Shown here: piece after piece, positions 1-11,517 of the stretch
Numbering within the stretch: the first letter of the stretch is position 1
Layout: each line of letters begins with the position of its first letter
Source of the DNA: Apostichopus japonicus
Lineage: Eukaryota; Echinodermata; Holothuroidea; Aspidochirotida; Stichopodidae
DNA length: 60,000 nt
Direction of reading: 5' to 3'
Assembly: GCF_037975245.1 (NCBI RefSeq)
Contig: NC_092574.1
Span: forward strand, 8,248,213 to 8,308,212
The notes under the pieces: model-generated
What the model was told of the DNA's origin: nothing
The model's database searches: none
Seen by the model: only the letters and a program-made list of their open reading frames with translations
Position numbers and translations under genes: made by a program

Positions 1-3000
1 TGCCGTTATGTAAGCGTTTCTCACCCGCGGTTGATAGCCCTCTGAATTGTTCTTTATCTTTTCTCACCTCTGCAGTCCTACTATATACCTTCTCCCCTGC
101 GAGATACGTCGCGAGCACATTTAAATTGTCGTCCAACATGACAAAATCCGCTCTGGATCCGTAGTTCAACGTCCCCTGCTCCTCTTCGATGCCTAACATC
201 CTCGCTGGATGGAGGGATGCAGCTTCCAGGGCCTGTACAGTCGAGCATCGTGTGCTCGCCTTAAAGATACGTACGCAAGTGTCCAACGTGGCGACGCTGT
301 CAAAAGAGAAAAGGAATAACGCTACCATCGGCGTCGAAGAGAGACAAGAAAAGTTACATTGTTCTTATGAATAATTTCTAGTCAGTGCAGTCAAGTAGAC
401 ATTTTGGAATGAATGAAAGAAAAAAGCTGGATGAACGTTTTACATAAATCGAGAACAAAAATTAGTATGTTGTCTGGTTCTTCTAGAAAATACATTCTTT
501 CCTTCAGCTGAGATGCATCTCTCACACCCCTCAATATCAGAACACCCCCGGTGAGGAAAAATAACAATACGCAGATATGGATGGCAAGTACCTAGAGGCC
601 CCAGAGAGGGTGGATCTCTGTGAACACTTCGAAACGATACAAAGCAACTCTCCATATTTGAGGGGGGGGGGGTCATGACTGCAACAACATATTAATGGGA
701 TGGAGTAAACCATACGGTGCCTAAGACGTCGCAGGGGGTGCTATTCGGAACCGTGATGGTACAAATATGTTGTTTAATTTTTTCATTTACTATGAAATCC
801 AAAATTATTTCAACAATATTTGTAACTAAAAGGAATTCAGAGTTAAATTTACTTGTTGTACTCTTGTTATTTAAGGGGCATCTCTCTGTTTCTGAGGGGT
901 TTCACCCTCAAGGCCAAAAAAAAAAAAGACAAAAAAATGAGTGATCAAAAGCTCCTTTTACAGATATGACAGCAATGCCTAATTATCCAAAGTGCCAAAC
1001 CTTCCAGCCAGTGTAGTTGTGCCTTTCACATAGGCCCTCCCATCGCCGGTGACCTCCACTTCTACGCTTCCAAAGGAATACGAGCCAGGATCTAAACCCA
1101 TGGCGGGTATCGCGTCTGTGATGAGTACCACCCCCTCGGGGTGCGCTTTATAGGCGATCCTCAGGGCAGCGGGGTTGGTATGGATGCCATCAGCGATGAT
1201 TCCATAATAGACGATCTTATTGGACGGTATCTTGCTACTGCCTAGTAATCCAACCAATCCGGGATCTCTATGGTGAAACTGTGAACAGTTATTAACCAAT
1301 CAGTTTGTGTTGTAACTATCGAGTTGCTATATCTGAGTATGGAAAACTTGCAAGTACCTTGAGGTTCCAAGTACCGAAATACCGACAGCTGGGTACAGCT
1401 CTTTACTATTCCAGGTACAGAGAGCCAGTGTCCGAGGTACTTTTTGAGTACCGCTCGAAAATAAAGATCTACACACTTTGGATGGTAGAATGAGAAGGGC
1501 GGTGACCGGAGGAGCCGGTCTTGGAGGGTGCACAGTGTTAAAAGATTACCAGGGCATACTAGACACGGTAGAATGAGGTGCTAAGGTTGTGAGAAGACAG
1601 GTAAGCGAGGAACAAAGTAAATTTATGAAATATGCAAGAACTGTACACTTGTAACTGCTACCTGAATCATTGTACGTGAATAATATGACAGTTAAATGTG
1701 ATGACATTGCCTGGTCTTGGTTACTGTCTGCCAAACTCAGAATGTCTCAATATTAAAGCAGGAAAATTCTTATCAAGTATGATTGGAATGAGAAAGAGGG
1801 AGTAGCATGCAAGTTCCTAACTGTATGTACACATTGGTTGTTAAAGTGACAGAGAACAGAATATAAACCGATCGGCACACTGTTTATCATATCAATATGA
1901 TTAGTAAATAAAATCATTAAAATCAATTCGTTGCTTGTTTGAACCTTTGTGTTGCATTTCTTCGTTGTTGACCCTTGACACGCTGCTTAATGGGCGACAC
2001 AAGACGTATTTGTAGAGGACGAGAACTGATTACAGGCCGATATGGTCTACACATTATAATTATTCTGCTTATCAATACATGCTGTGAACCAGTTCCAAGA
2101 AAGGGTTCAATACTCACTGGTAACATAGCGTTAAATAAATGTGTGATGAAGTTAGCGCCATTTTCAACCGCTCTCTCACTCTCCTCCAAGTTAGCCACAG
2201 AATGCCCTGGGAAGAAAATAAAATAATTCATAATTTGAAATAGTCTCTTAACCCACCTTGCTTAGTAACGACAAATTAACTAAAAAATTGTGTGGCACAT
2301 ATAAGCTCTATACTAGCCTTGCCTTATAAATCTTCACCCACTGCATCTAATGTATATAAAACATCCCTACAAAGGGCTGTCTCTCAGATGCAAATTAGTT
2401 CTAAACCGGCGATATCTTGGAAAGATATATATGCTTGAAACCAGCTCTGCCCTTATGCATAAATATCAACCATATATCAGCTTTGTCTTATGAATATACA
2501 TTAGTTCGAAACCAGAACAGTCTTGGAAATATACATAAGCTTGAAACCAGCTCTGTCCTTAACCATATATATCAACCATATATCAGCTGTTTCTTATGAA
2601 TATACATTAATTCTAACCCAGCATTGTCTTAGGAATATATAAATCAGGTGCTCTACACTAGCCTTATCTTTTGAATATTCAAACTACTGTAGTTACAGAC
2701 CAGCTTTTGTCTTATAATGAACATTTACTAATTCTACACCAGCCTTGTATTATAAACACACATTCGCTCAATATCTGGTCCACCAAATAATACACATCCA
2801 AGCTTGCAAATATCAATAGGAAATGATATTGTCTGTGATGGATAAATGTGAAGAAAACGTATTCCTTCGTCCTTCTGACAAATTCTTGCAGCAAGTATTT
2901 ATAACCCAAAGTGTGCAGTATCGGTCACCTTTTCCGTGCCACATTTACATGTAGACAGGGTGGTGGTAGGGGGGGGGTACCCCTGGAACAAGTGACTGTA

Positions 3001-6000
3001 TTACCTACCAAGAGCGACCCTGATGCCCTGTCCAGTCAACGTTCTGATCACATGATCGGAGAGGGGTATCTCAGGGGCGAGAGTAACGATAGCTACATTC
3101 TGCAGTACGTGATACATATTCATCACATCGTTAAAGCCGTCTTCAGCAAAGGATCTGATTAGATCTGAAGGATGGGCACCCCTCTTCTCTTTGCTGATGA
3201 ATGGACCTTCCAGATGAAGGCCTGGAGAAAGAGTGGGAAAATTATGTGAGGTATGGAAATAGGCTAGGCTGTGTAGGAGATAGAGAGACAGGCTAAGGTG
3301 TAATGACGTTGAAACATCTGCCTATTGACTGAGACTAGAAGCCCATCTTTTTTAATAACACATAAACTGCAACTTAACCGATAATAATATCATTATTATT
3401 GACCCACACACCCCATCCCGTGTCTGTCAACAGTTTCTCTAACTTTGATCATCAACGATTTCACTCAATTGTTGAAAATTGAGGTTCAGACACTTTTCAA
3501 TACAAGTTAGGCTTCAGATTGCCCAAAAAAAGAATAAAAAAAAGCAGAGTCCAGTTTAAGCACTTTTGATAATTTATCCACACTAAATAAATGGTTCCCA
3601 CGTATTTTACACAAAATGAAAAATTTCACACTTTTTCCCAGATCATAACAGCTCTTTTGTTTAAGTATGAAGCCTGCACAATAAATGATGACCTGAATCT
3701 TAGGCTAAAATTCTGCCTAAAAAGTCACCCTATAAATATTGTAATGTTTTTATAAACTCACCCAATACTTTGGCCCCACTACTGTGTTTATCATCGCAAA
3801 GCCTTGAATATTGCGTACTTACCTATATTGAAGAAGAAATAAATCGAAACACAGATAAAGCATACAGTTTCAGTTTACAGGATTTTTATAGTTGACACTT
3901 GACAGCTTAACTTTTGTAAGAAAGTATTGTGACTAAGGTACGGTTAAAGCGCTGGTGATTCTCATTGCTAATTAAACCCCAAGACAATACTGACAATTAA
4001 CTAAAGTAACAATTTAATGAGGAGTAGTTCGTAAATATTTCACTTTATATGAACAGTCCTTAAATAAAAACAGCTGCTAAACTAAATTAAAAGCAAGCAA
4101 GAAATTCAACTTGCTATCATTTCGGTGATATCAAAATATCAATGTTTGAGTTTTTAGTAACCGGAGGGCGGTGTGCATTTTTCATAAAAAATGTGAGAAG
4201 ATTGAAAAGAACAGTGGTATTGATAATTAAAATTCAGTTATATTGAAACACAATTAACACCAATTTCTGTGAGACATGGTTATTTTTAGATGGTTTTTTT
4301 TTGTTATTTGTTAAGCCTCATGTCCACAGTTCATGGGATTGTCCATATGATTTTATAAACATTTTTGTACCTTCTTGTAAGTCTCACAACTGGAGGTAAT
4401 AATTGTTGGACAGAACGCTGTCACTCCGTGGGCAAGAATCTTTTTGGCGACTAAGCATATTGAATCATTGATGTCTGTTGTAGCAGAAGAAAAGTCAAAC
4501 CCAAAACCACCTGAAAAAATTAGAAAAGAACAGACCAGAAAAGATAAGACTATATTATAAAATAGATTAGATGATAAAAACCAGAAAGCCAGTTACTTTA
4601 GCTATTGTGATTCCTTGCCATACATTTGCTCCAAATGCCAAATACTTATCTGACCAATGTAGAGTAAGTGAGTACAATTTGTCCAAAAATTAAGTGAGAA
4701 CCAGAAAAGAATACACATTTTCAGCTCTTTTTTATAGCACTCCCTTGTGGGCATCAACCATTTTAATCCACTGGTAAGGATTTTACAATATATGGTTTTA
4801 ATTCAAACTGTTCCAAAATCCAGAAAGAACAGTCTTCCTATGTGAAATATAGACACATAGTTTGCATGGTTATAGGAAATTTTTCTGTTACCAATTTTGA
4901 GCTAGCAAATCAGCTCTACCACCTTGAAACCATCCCTTTAATAATTGTTAGTAATGAATGAGAGCTCTACATGACATTGTTTTATACACTGTGAAATATT
5001 TTCACAACTTACTGCCAAAGCAGTCATCTGGTATCAAATTATAGAAAAAATGGTCAATTTTTGAGATCATTTGAGATAACCTGTTGAAGCTCAGATGTGA
5101 CAACTGATAAGGACTGGTAAGTGTGTTAAAGCAAGACTATCAACTCAGTGAAGCAGATTTCATTTCCTGGGTGCCAGGTATGTTTTGTTGAAGACCTATA
5201 GAGCCCCTTCACAAAACTAACAGAACTGAATTTGACCATACTATGTTCACCAAAAGAAAATCATAGCATTGGAGAATTCACAGATTAATTGTACTGTAGC
5301 TTTAAGTTTGTAGTTTTCATATTTATAGGTTTTCAGACCTTGACCCCTATTGACCTTTGTCCTCCACCAATTTCAAATAGGGTTATTACACTCACAAAGC
5401 TGGATCTATATACCAAGTATGAATTTAATCCACCATGTACTTTTTGAGTAATACCGCATTTACAAGTTAGTGTCACATACACACATGCCATCACCATCTC
5501 ATAGATATCTTTCTGCCTCTGGGCCAGGAATAAAAAATGGAATAAATTAGAATACATTACAGTAAAAAGATTAGAATGGAATGAAACAGGTAAAGCATTG
5601 CATAGCATAGAAAAGAGTAGCATACTAAGCACCTGTGGTGGTTGTCCAAATACTGATTACATTGAAACAAAATATTCAAAACAAAACATATATAACAAAA
5701 CATTCAAACAAAATATTCCCAAAATGATAAAAAATGATGAAATGATAAAGTAGTGTCATCCTCCATCACTGAAATGTAACATAATTCAATGGTAGGCTGA
5801 TGATCCACTCAAAGGGTAAGTTTTATTTGTCCAAAGCTGGTTTTCCAATCATCATACCTCTACATCTCTCCTACAGTGTAAATATTGCTCATTCTTTCTT
5901 ATTTTGCTACAGTTTTTCAGACATCCAATTTCGCTGTTCGGAAAACCTAAAAAAAAGACTCCGTCGTCTGGAGGACGACCAGGAAAATATCCTTAAAAAG

Positions 6001-8033
6001 CAGAAATAACAATGAACTCTAACAGGTTTGCAGTACTTAGTTCTTTCTATGTTCCACACTCTAGTATACAAATGTAGAAATCACGCCCCTTGAAAAGTTT
6101 TACTCAGGGATATCTAACTGTTTTTAAACTCTTAGTATATGCCCATCTGTATGTAAAAGCTTGAGGATTTTATTAACTGCATGAAGTTCTTTGAAATGGA
6201 ATTATCAACATTGACAGAGGGCAGAAAGAGAGAGAGAGAAGGCATAAGATGGATGTTGTATGATCCGGGCAAAACAGGATAATTATGTTAACAACCACTG
6301 AAGAGTAAATTGTTGCCTGCAGCATACATGGACAGACGAGGCTGTTTTCACTTCCAGGAACCTATTGAGGTTACTATTTTTTTATAGCTGAGTTCTGTCT
6401 GATGAACTGTAAACTACCAAATTTTACATACTCCTGTTATATTGTTGCACCATGGGTTCTTTTTGTTTTGGGAACAAGCCTTGTAGTTTGGATTGATGTT
6501 GCTTCACATCTCAAGATTTTAATCAACCTTACTATGACAAAAGCAGGTAAAAGAAAAGTAGTGCTCAGAAATGATCTGTTTTCATGTTTAACTGCTTCAG
6601 TTCATATTGAAGCTAAGACATTACAGAAAACAATACGAGACTGTTCAATATGATAGCTGTTGCCACTTCACAGAGTTTTGGACGTACATATTTGTGTATT
6701 AAAAAAACTTGTGTCCATTTTACGTCACCGCCTAACAATGATGATTTACTATTGTATGTCATAAATATGGTAGATCATATCTAAAAACAAATCATGTTTA
6801 GAAAGAACATAGTTGTAGTTGTTATGCTATATCATGTGTTTGCCGATAAAGAATAAAGTCTTTGTGTTAAACCATTTGAAGTTTGAAGAAAGTCTTCCGT
6901 TTGCCACACCGTACCCTTGGAACTGACCTGGGTCTCAAGTGACAAAACACATCCAGTTACTTGAACTCTGCACAGCTTTGTGTTCCACAAAAAATGTACC
7001 CTACATCTAGGCAAAGACTGTTAATGCTTCACATTTATAAAATAAATATCACAAACAGAACAGGATGAATGAAGTATGCATCACTATTGATTCACAAAAC
7101 ATCTATACTGCTGAAAATGGAAAAAATAGAAAAAAATAGAAAGTACCTTGTACAGAAAGAAAATTTGGAGAGTGGACAAACCTTCATCTAGCTCCAACAA
7201 TTTGGGAATTGAAGTGAAGTACAAAGGGGGATACAATAGAGTTAAAAAAAAGAAGAAGAAGAAATTATAAACCAGACAACAACAGTTGACAGAATCAATC
7301 TTACCTCAAAGAGAGAGTAATAGTTCCACATACATGTCAAGCACTGAGAGAACAAATTAATATGCAAATCAATTTTGAGACAACAGAAAGCATAACAACC
7401 GGGTACTGTAAATGACTAGATAACAGGATACTGTACATAACACCATTGCACCCACAATCTAAACAAAATAAATTGAAGCAAAAGCATGTATTGATGCTCT
7501 ATGAAGGCGGGAGAGGGTGGTGAGGGGGGGGGGTGGGTGCACAGAAAGGGGATAGAAGCATCTTGCATAACATAATTCACAATTAATTACACACTCAAGT
7601 TATGGCCAAATATAGTTTGGAAGGGGGGAAGGGGGGCTTGGGAATTGGATGGGGGTGAAATAGGAGGTGATGTAAGCATATATTTTATTGCAAGATGACA
7701 GGTGACATTAACACTGGCATTTTGAATTGATTTTGGAAAAAGACTACATTACCATTTATTTGGGTGTCAATAAATCCTGGGGAAATGATGCATCCTCCGC
7801 AGTCTACCTGTTTATCGCTCGCTATCTTCTCTTCCCAGAAGAGTTTACGGGGATCTTGGATGATCCCATCCCTCACCCAGAGATCGTCCCTAACCAACTG
7901 GTGATCACGAAGTAATCTGCAATTCTTATACTGAACAAGGTAAGAGTAACAACCTCTAGAGCTAGAAGACATGCCCTCAACAGTCTTCCTGTCCTGAATT
8001 TGCTCCTTGCTGTACATGAACTAACCACCTTCT
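1..8033 (-). CDS. AMDHD2: N-acetylglucosamine-6-phosphate deacetylase gene, partial (7 coding exons)
   Basis: The enzyme removes the acetyl group of GlcNAc-6-phosphate in cytosolic amino-sugar catabolism. Coding exons on the minus strand are 8017-7753, 4510-4371, 3822-3762, 3221-3009, 2206-2118, 1278-1001 and 296-68. All junctions are GT-AG, phases agree throughout, and lengths sum to 1275 nt (425 codons; the human protein is about 409 aa). Family motifs appear in order: [10 protein letters not shown] near the N-terminus, HLEGPF (metal-ligand Glu), ALGHS and THLFNAMLP (metal-ligand His), FHHRDPG, then TDAIPAMG (catalytic Asp), and a C-terminal [10 protein letters not shown] plus ADFVMLDD segment. 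All expected active-site motifs are present, so the gene looks functional. The 3' end lies off the left edge. A 3' splice site at 8034-8035 shows that a noncoding first exon exists further upstream; I could not place it. Motif identification is family knowledge; the splice sites were read directly from the sequence. Confidence 0.95.
68..296 (-). CDS. AMDHD2: AMDHD2 coding exon 7 (3' boundary uncertain)
   Basis: Acceptor TTTTGACAG. It encodes [10 protein letters not shown], then [38 protein letters not shown] and YSRTAE, matching the end of the family. A good donor (GAG|GTGAGA) lies at 66-67. Read through, the frame also stays open to base 1, adding about 22 codons. The family normally ends within a few residues of this point, so either a very short final exon or a read-through tail lies outside the window. 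Confidence 0.9.
1001..1278 (-). CDS. AMDHD2: AMDHD2 coding exon 6
   Basis: Acceptor CTGTTCACAG, donor GGAAG|GTTTGG. It encodes [32 protein letters not shown] and [17 protein letters not shown], including the catalytic Asp of TDAI. It ends in phase 2 within the Ser codon of the LAGS motif. If the donor is ignored, the frame continues only six codons to a TAG. Confidence 0.95.
2118..2206 (-). CDS. AMDHD2: AMDHD2 coding exon 5
   Basis: Acceptor TTCTTCCCAG, donor CCA|GTGAGT. It encodes [18 protein letters not shown] and then [11 protein letters not shown]. Both conserved histidines of the amidohydrolase metal site lie in this short exon. Confidence 0.95.
2330..2790. repeat. degenerate minisatellite in AMDHD2 intron
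   Basis: An AT-rich phrase recurs with variation: GAAACCAGCTCTGTC followed by CTTATGAATATACATTA. The clearest pair starts at 2433 and 2539, a period of about 106 bp made of two related ~53-bp halves. It lies in the intron between exons 2118-2206 and 3009-3221. Confidence 0.7.
3009..3221 (-). CDS. AMDHD2: AMDHD2 coding exon 4
   Basis: Acceptor TTTCTCCAG, donor CTTG|GTAGGT. It encodes [17 protein letters not shown], containing the metal-ligand glutamate, then an [10 protein letters not shown] strand and the GQGIRVAL segment. It ends in phase 1, splitting the Gly codon of the GHS motif. Confidence 0.94.
3762..3822 (-). CDS. AMDHD2: AMDHD2 coding exon 3 (61 nt, starts with a donor-like sequence)
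   Basis: The exon encodes a variable linker ending SSGAKVLG, which leads into the conserved LHLEGPF of the next exon. The acceptor is CTTCAATATAG and the donor is TTGG|GTGAGT. Its first six bases are GTAAGT, so joining to the previous exon (which ends AAG) recreates a consensus 5' splice site. Because 61 is not a multiple of three, skipping this exon would shift the frame before all the metal-binding motifs that follow. The alternative internal AG acceptors give the wrong phase, so this start is well determined. Confidence 0.88.
4371..4510 (-). CDS. AMDHD2: AMDHD2 coding exon 2
   Basis: Acceptor TTTTTTCAG, donor AAG|GTACAA. The exon starts in phase 1 and ends in phase 0. It encodes [13 protein letters not shown] and then [17 protein letters not shown], the conserved TIM-barrel strand and helix of the amidohydrolase family. 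It is separated from the first coding exon by a 3.2-kb intron (4511-7752). That intron holds no gene I can support, only AT-rich sequence and short G-rich runs near 7524-7533 and 7620-7640. Confidence 0.93.
7753..8033 (-). CDS. AMDHD2: AMDHD2 exon with start codon
   Basis: The exon opens after a pyrimidine-rich acceptor ending TTTTGCAG. ATG is at 8017, and an in-frame TAG lies two codons before it, so translation cannot start further upstream on this exon. A second in-frame Met at 7972 (MSSSSRG) is an alternative start that would give a length closer to the vertebrate protein. The coding part encodes the N-terminal beta-rich segment ([13 protein letters not shown]) and the GFIDTQING metal-site motif. 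It ends in phase 1 at a GTAATG donor. Confidence 0.93.
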
Positions 8034-8854
8034 CTGCAAAAAAGAAAAAAATAAGGATAGAAACATTTTTCTATGAAAGCCTGACAATTACAATTAGGTA
8101 AGTTGGAATAGATGGCAAGAAAACTTACCACTAGAATTCCACATCTTTCCTTCCGTGCCAGTCTCTTTTTTAAAGAAGGAAGATGAATAGTTCAACAGTA
8201 TCTGTTTTCAAATTCTGGTATGGCACAGTATATATGCAACATTGTGAAAGTATTTATGGGTGTTAAGACTTGCGCACAAAGAAATGTCTCATGCCAGTAA
8301 TCTGACCTAGTTTCAAATGAGGTGTAACAGAAGTGTTAGACATCACCATCGATCCCAGAAAATACACACACAGCTTGCTACCATCGGCAATTATACACTA
8401 GTGCACAGTCAGCCTACCCACAACACAGTGTTTATAGCAGCGATGAACATCTCAGGTCTAGATACAAGATAACAAGGTAACACGTTTCATTACTGTCTGC
8501 ATTTTGTAGCGACACAAACAAAACGTAACTTGCAAGTAACGGAAAGTTAACTTTTTCAGATGGCCACACGCAGTTTGGGGGGAGTCTTCAATGCCTTTAA
8601 ACCTACATAGACTCTGTTTATGTTTAATTTTAAAGCAATTTGCAGGCAGCTACTGTAAAAAAAAAGATAAAAAAAAGAGCAAGATGTTAATAAAAAGATT
8701 CTCTTCATATACAAAACTTTGGGTGCAGTATGGGCTAGAATCAAGACAACAATCACTATCAATAATATCAGTCCATAAATCCTAGCAACTACTTAGCACA
8801 TGATCGATATGAAGTGAATCAATGCTGGCTAGACGAAGCAAGTTATTATGCGCA
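8034..8854. other. upstream/first-intron region of AMDHD2, no feature seen
   Basis: This must be intron, because 8033 is a 3' splice site. The noncoding first exon and promoter lie here or further right. I see no convincing donor plus CpG-rich promoter block. The short ORFs at 8556-8785 overlap on both strands and are AT-driven noise. Confidence 0.4.
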
Positions 8855-9640
8855 CTGTATAGTGGGCTAAATATCTTGAGCAACTGTAAATACTTAATTC
8901 GTGTGTACATGCTCAAGCTAATATGACAGTGCTTTAAGGCCATGTTACTCTAATGATGCCAGCAATGATCGATCAAATGAAGTACATCAACCTACATATC
9001 AGTTTACATTAATTGCTACGTATACTAAACTGATACATTGCTGTGCTGGTCTGATTTATGCTGCTGTAGTGGGCTAAATATGTTGAGCAACTGTAAATAG
9101 TTTATTCGTGTGGACATGCTCAAGCTTATATGACAGTGTTTCAAGGCCACGTTGCTCTAATGATGTCATTCGCAACAGCAATGATGATCAAATGACGTAC
9201 ATCGACCAACATATCAGTTTACATGTTGCTACGTATACTAAACTGTGCTGGTCTGATTTATGCTGCTGTAGTGGGCTAAATATGTTGAGCAACTGTAAAT
9301 AGTTTATTCGTGTGGACATGCTCAAGCTTATATGACAGTGTTTCAAGGCCACGTTGCTCTAATGATGTCATTCGCAACAGCAATGATGATCAAATGACGT
9401 ACATCGACCAACATATCAGTTTACATGTTGCTACGTATACTAAACTGTGCTGGTCTGATTTATGCTGCTGTAGTGGGCTAAATATGTTGAGCAACTGTAA
9501 ATAGTTTATTCGCGTGTACATGCTCGAGCAGATATGACGTACACTAGTGTTTCATGATGTCATTCACAACAGCAATGATCGATCAATTGACGTACATCAA
9601 CCAACAATGGCAACATATTTCAGTCTACATTCATAAAGGC
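8855..9640. repeat. 202-bp tandem repeat, about four copies
   Basis: A 202-bp unit containing GTGGGCTAAATATGTTGAGC is repeated head to tail. The copies starting near 9063 and 9265 look identical over their whole length, giving two identical 64-codon open frames at 9108 and 9310. A diverged copy precedes them from about 8858, and a diverged partial copy follows to about 9640. The identity of the central pair points to a recent duplication. The small open frames are products of the repeat, not genes. Confidence 0.92.
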
Positions 9641-10430
9641 ACTACAAGGCTAGTAGCATCTGTCGTTTGGCTTTCCTTTTGTGCAAAACACATTGAAGCA
9701 TTTGCTAGCATTCTTAAAGTCAGATTTTCTCTCCATTATTACGGTAAAATCAGGTAAACTGTTCACCTTCTATGTTTCATTGTGTCATATGGTGGTGTAT
9801 AGTAACTTTGTATGTCTCCAAACTTTGTGCAATGTGTTATAAATAGCAGTTTGACTCTCACCCTTTACAAGTATAGCCAAACTTAATTCTCTCTATTTTT
9901 GGTGGAATCCTGTCAGAACATTGATGAAATCACATAGCTGAATGACAGAACTAATGTTACACAGCATCAAATATCACAGAGTAGGCCCTATGTTGAAATA
10001 TCACAGAGAATTGGCATAGCTACAACTTTGCCAAGAAGCATTGCAAGTCAGATACATGTCTCAACTATTTTCCATACTAAGTTGTTAATACATGGAACAC
10101 TCTTCTTGAGGTTGTGGTTTCTGTAACTTCATTGAATGATATCAAGACAAAATTGGAATCAGTATATGATGAGGCAGTGTATACTAGTTTTAGGTAATTG
10201 AAGTTATACAGTGTATCATTAGTGTGCAGTGCTGTTAGTCTATTTCTGTTGTTTGTGAACTTTTGTATCTGTTTTATTCTGAAGTTTGGAGGGTACAAAA
10301 GGACTCCCTTATGTTGGAGCCTTTCCAGAATCAAGAATCTTTACAGCTATCCTAAGTAAGAACATTAATGCCCATATCGCAATGTTACTGTATGGGCTAG
10401 CCTACACCTCTCAAGGGTAATATTAACAAA
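9641..10430. other. no feature seen
   Basis: AT-rich intergenic or intronic sequence with no coding, RNA or strong repeat signal. Confidence 0.4.
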
Positions 10431-10695
10431 GTGGCTATTCTTACGACTGTTCGTAAGAATAATTTCCGATAACGCATGCTCAGTTGCTATTTTTATGATA
10501 TGAGTACTTTTTTTACAACCAGAAGTAACAATAATTTCCGGTTAGGGTTAGTGTTAGGATTGGGGTTTACAGTTAAAGTTAGGGTTACCCCTACTACATG
10601 CGTAGTTGCTTTATTTACTTTACTGCGCTTGAATTCGCCTTTGTCGTAAGATTAGTTTATAAATAATTGTTACGACTAGTCGTAAGAATAGCCAC
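10431..10695. mobile_element. 265-bp TIR element (MITE-like) with telomere-like core
   Basis: The left end GTGGCTATTCTTACGACT is the reverse complement of the right end AGTCGTAAGAATAGCCAC. Pairing continues to about 28 bp with a few mismatches, and TCGTAAG recurs inside. The middle (about 10539-10590) contains several degenerate TTAGGG-like words. It is too short to encode a transposase, so probably a non-autonomous DNA transposon or foldback. I could not assign a target-site duplication with certainty. Confidence 0.75.
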
Positions 10696-10990
10696 GGCCA
10701 AATATTAATCTCACTCTTACGTATTATACACTTCATCCAAAAAATAACGAACAAGGAATCGGGTTGAACATACTTACACGGTATTATATAACAAAATGAT
10801 GTGCTTACGCCTAATTTCATTGAGTTGCATTGATATTTTGAGGGGAAACAACGAAAACACCGAGTGCGTCTACAATCATGTGGATATGACATACGGCGCC
10901 AAACGCGAACTGTAGGTACCACAAACTCATGTTGATTTCTAAAATTCCATTGTTGTCTAAACTTACGTGGTTGTCTAAACTTACTATACG

Positions 10991-11472
10991 TTTATGGCAA
11001 GCCATGTGGGACAAACGCTGCACAATATATCCGCGTATTAATTGGAATTTATACGCGTATTAATTAGAATATATACGCGTATATATTATTAGCCAATCAT
11101 ATGGCTTAAATATATCCGCGTATTAATTCGAATATATACACGTATTAATTCCAATATATACACCGTCACGTATTAATTCGAATATATACACGTATTAATT
11201 CCAATATATACACGTATTAAATAAAATACATATGGGGATTAAATCCAATATATGTACGGATTAATTAGAATATACACGAAAAAAAAAACATTTCCGCTCT
11301 TGCTGTGTACATTTACCAAGGATAAATGTTTTGGCGGGCTCGCGAGATCGCTTCAAAAAGCGAAACTTTACACAGTCATGTACTACACATGTATATTCGA
11401 ATTAATACGCGTATATATTCGAATTAATACGCGGATATATTATGCGGTGTTTGTCCCACATGGCTTGCCATA
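10991..11472. mobile_element. left half of a ~1-kb palindrome: 480-bp foldback element
   Basis: It begins TTTATGGCAAGCCATGTGGG and ends with the inverse, CCCACATGGCTTGCCATA. Both arms are built of ~21-bp units around CGTATTAATTCGAATATATA. A unique core at about 11272-11392 contains GGCGGGCTCGCGAGATCGC. Confidence 0.85.
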
Positions 11473-11517
11473 TACGTTGAACAACTTAGCGACGGAATTA
11501 GTTTGCCCTGTTCGCGT

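Noticed and set aside
9108-9504. Two identical 64-codon open frames
   Set aside because: They are the same frame in two copies of the 202-bp tandem repeat; composition and context are noncoding.
8855-9640. CRISPR-like array
   Set aside because: The repeats are contiguous 202-bp units without spacers, in animal DNA.
10539-10590. Interstitial telomere array
   Set aside because: TTAGGG-like words are few and degenerate, and are confined to the interior of a small TIR element.
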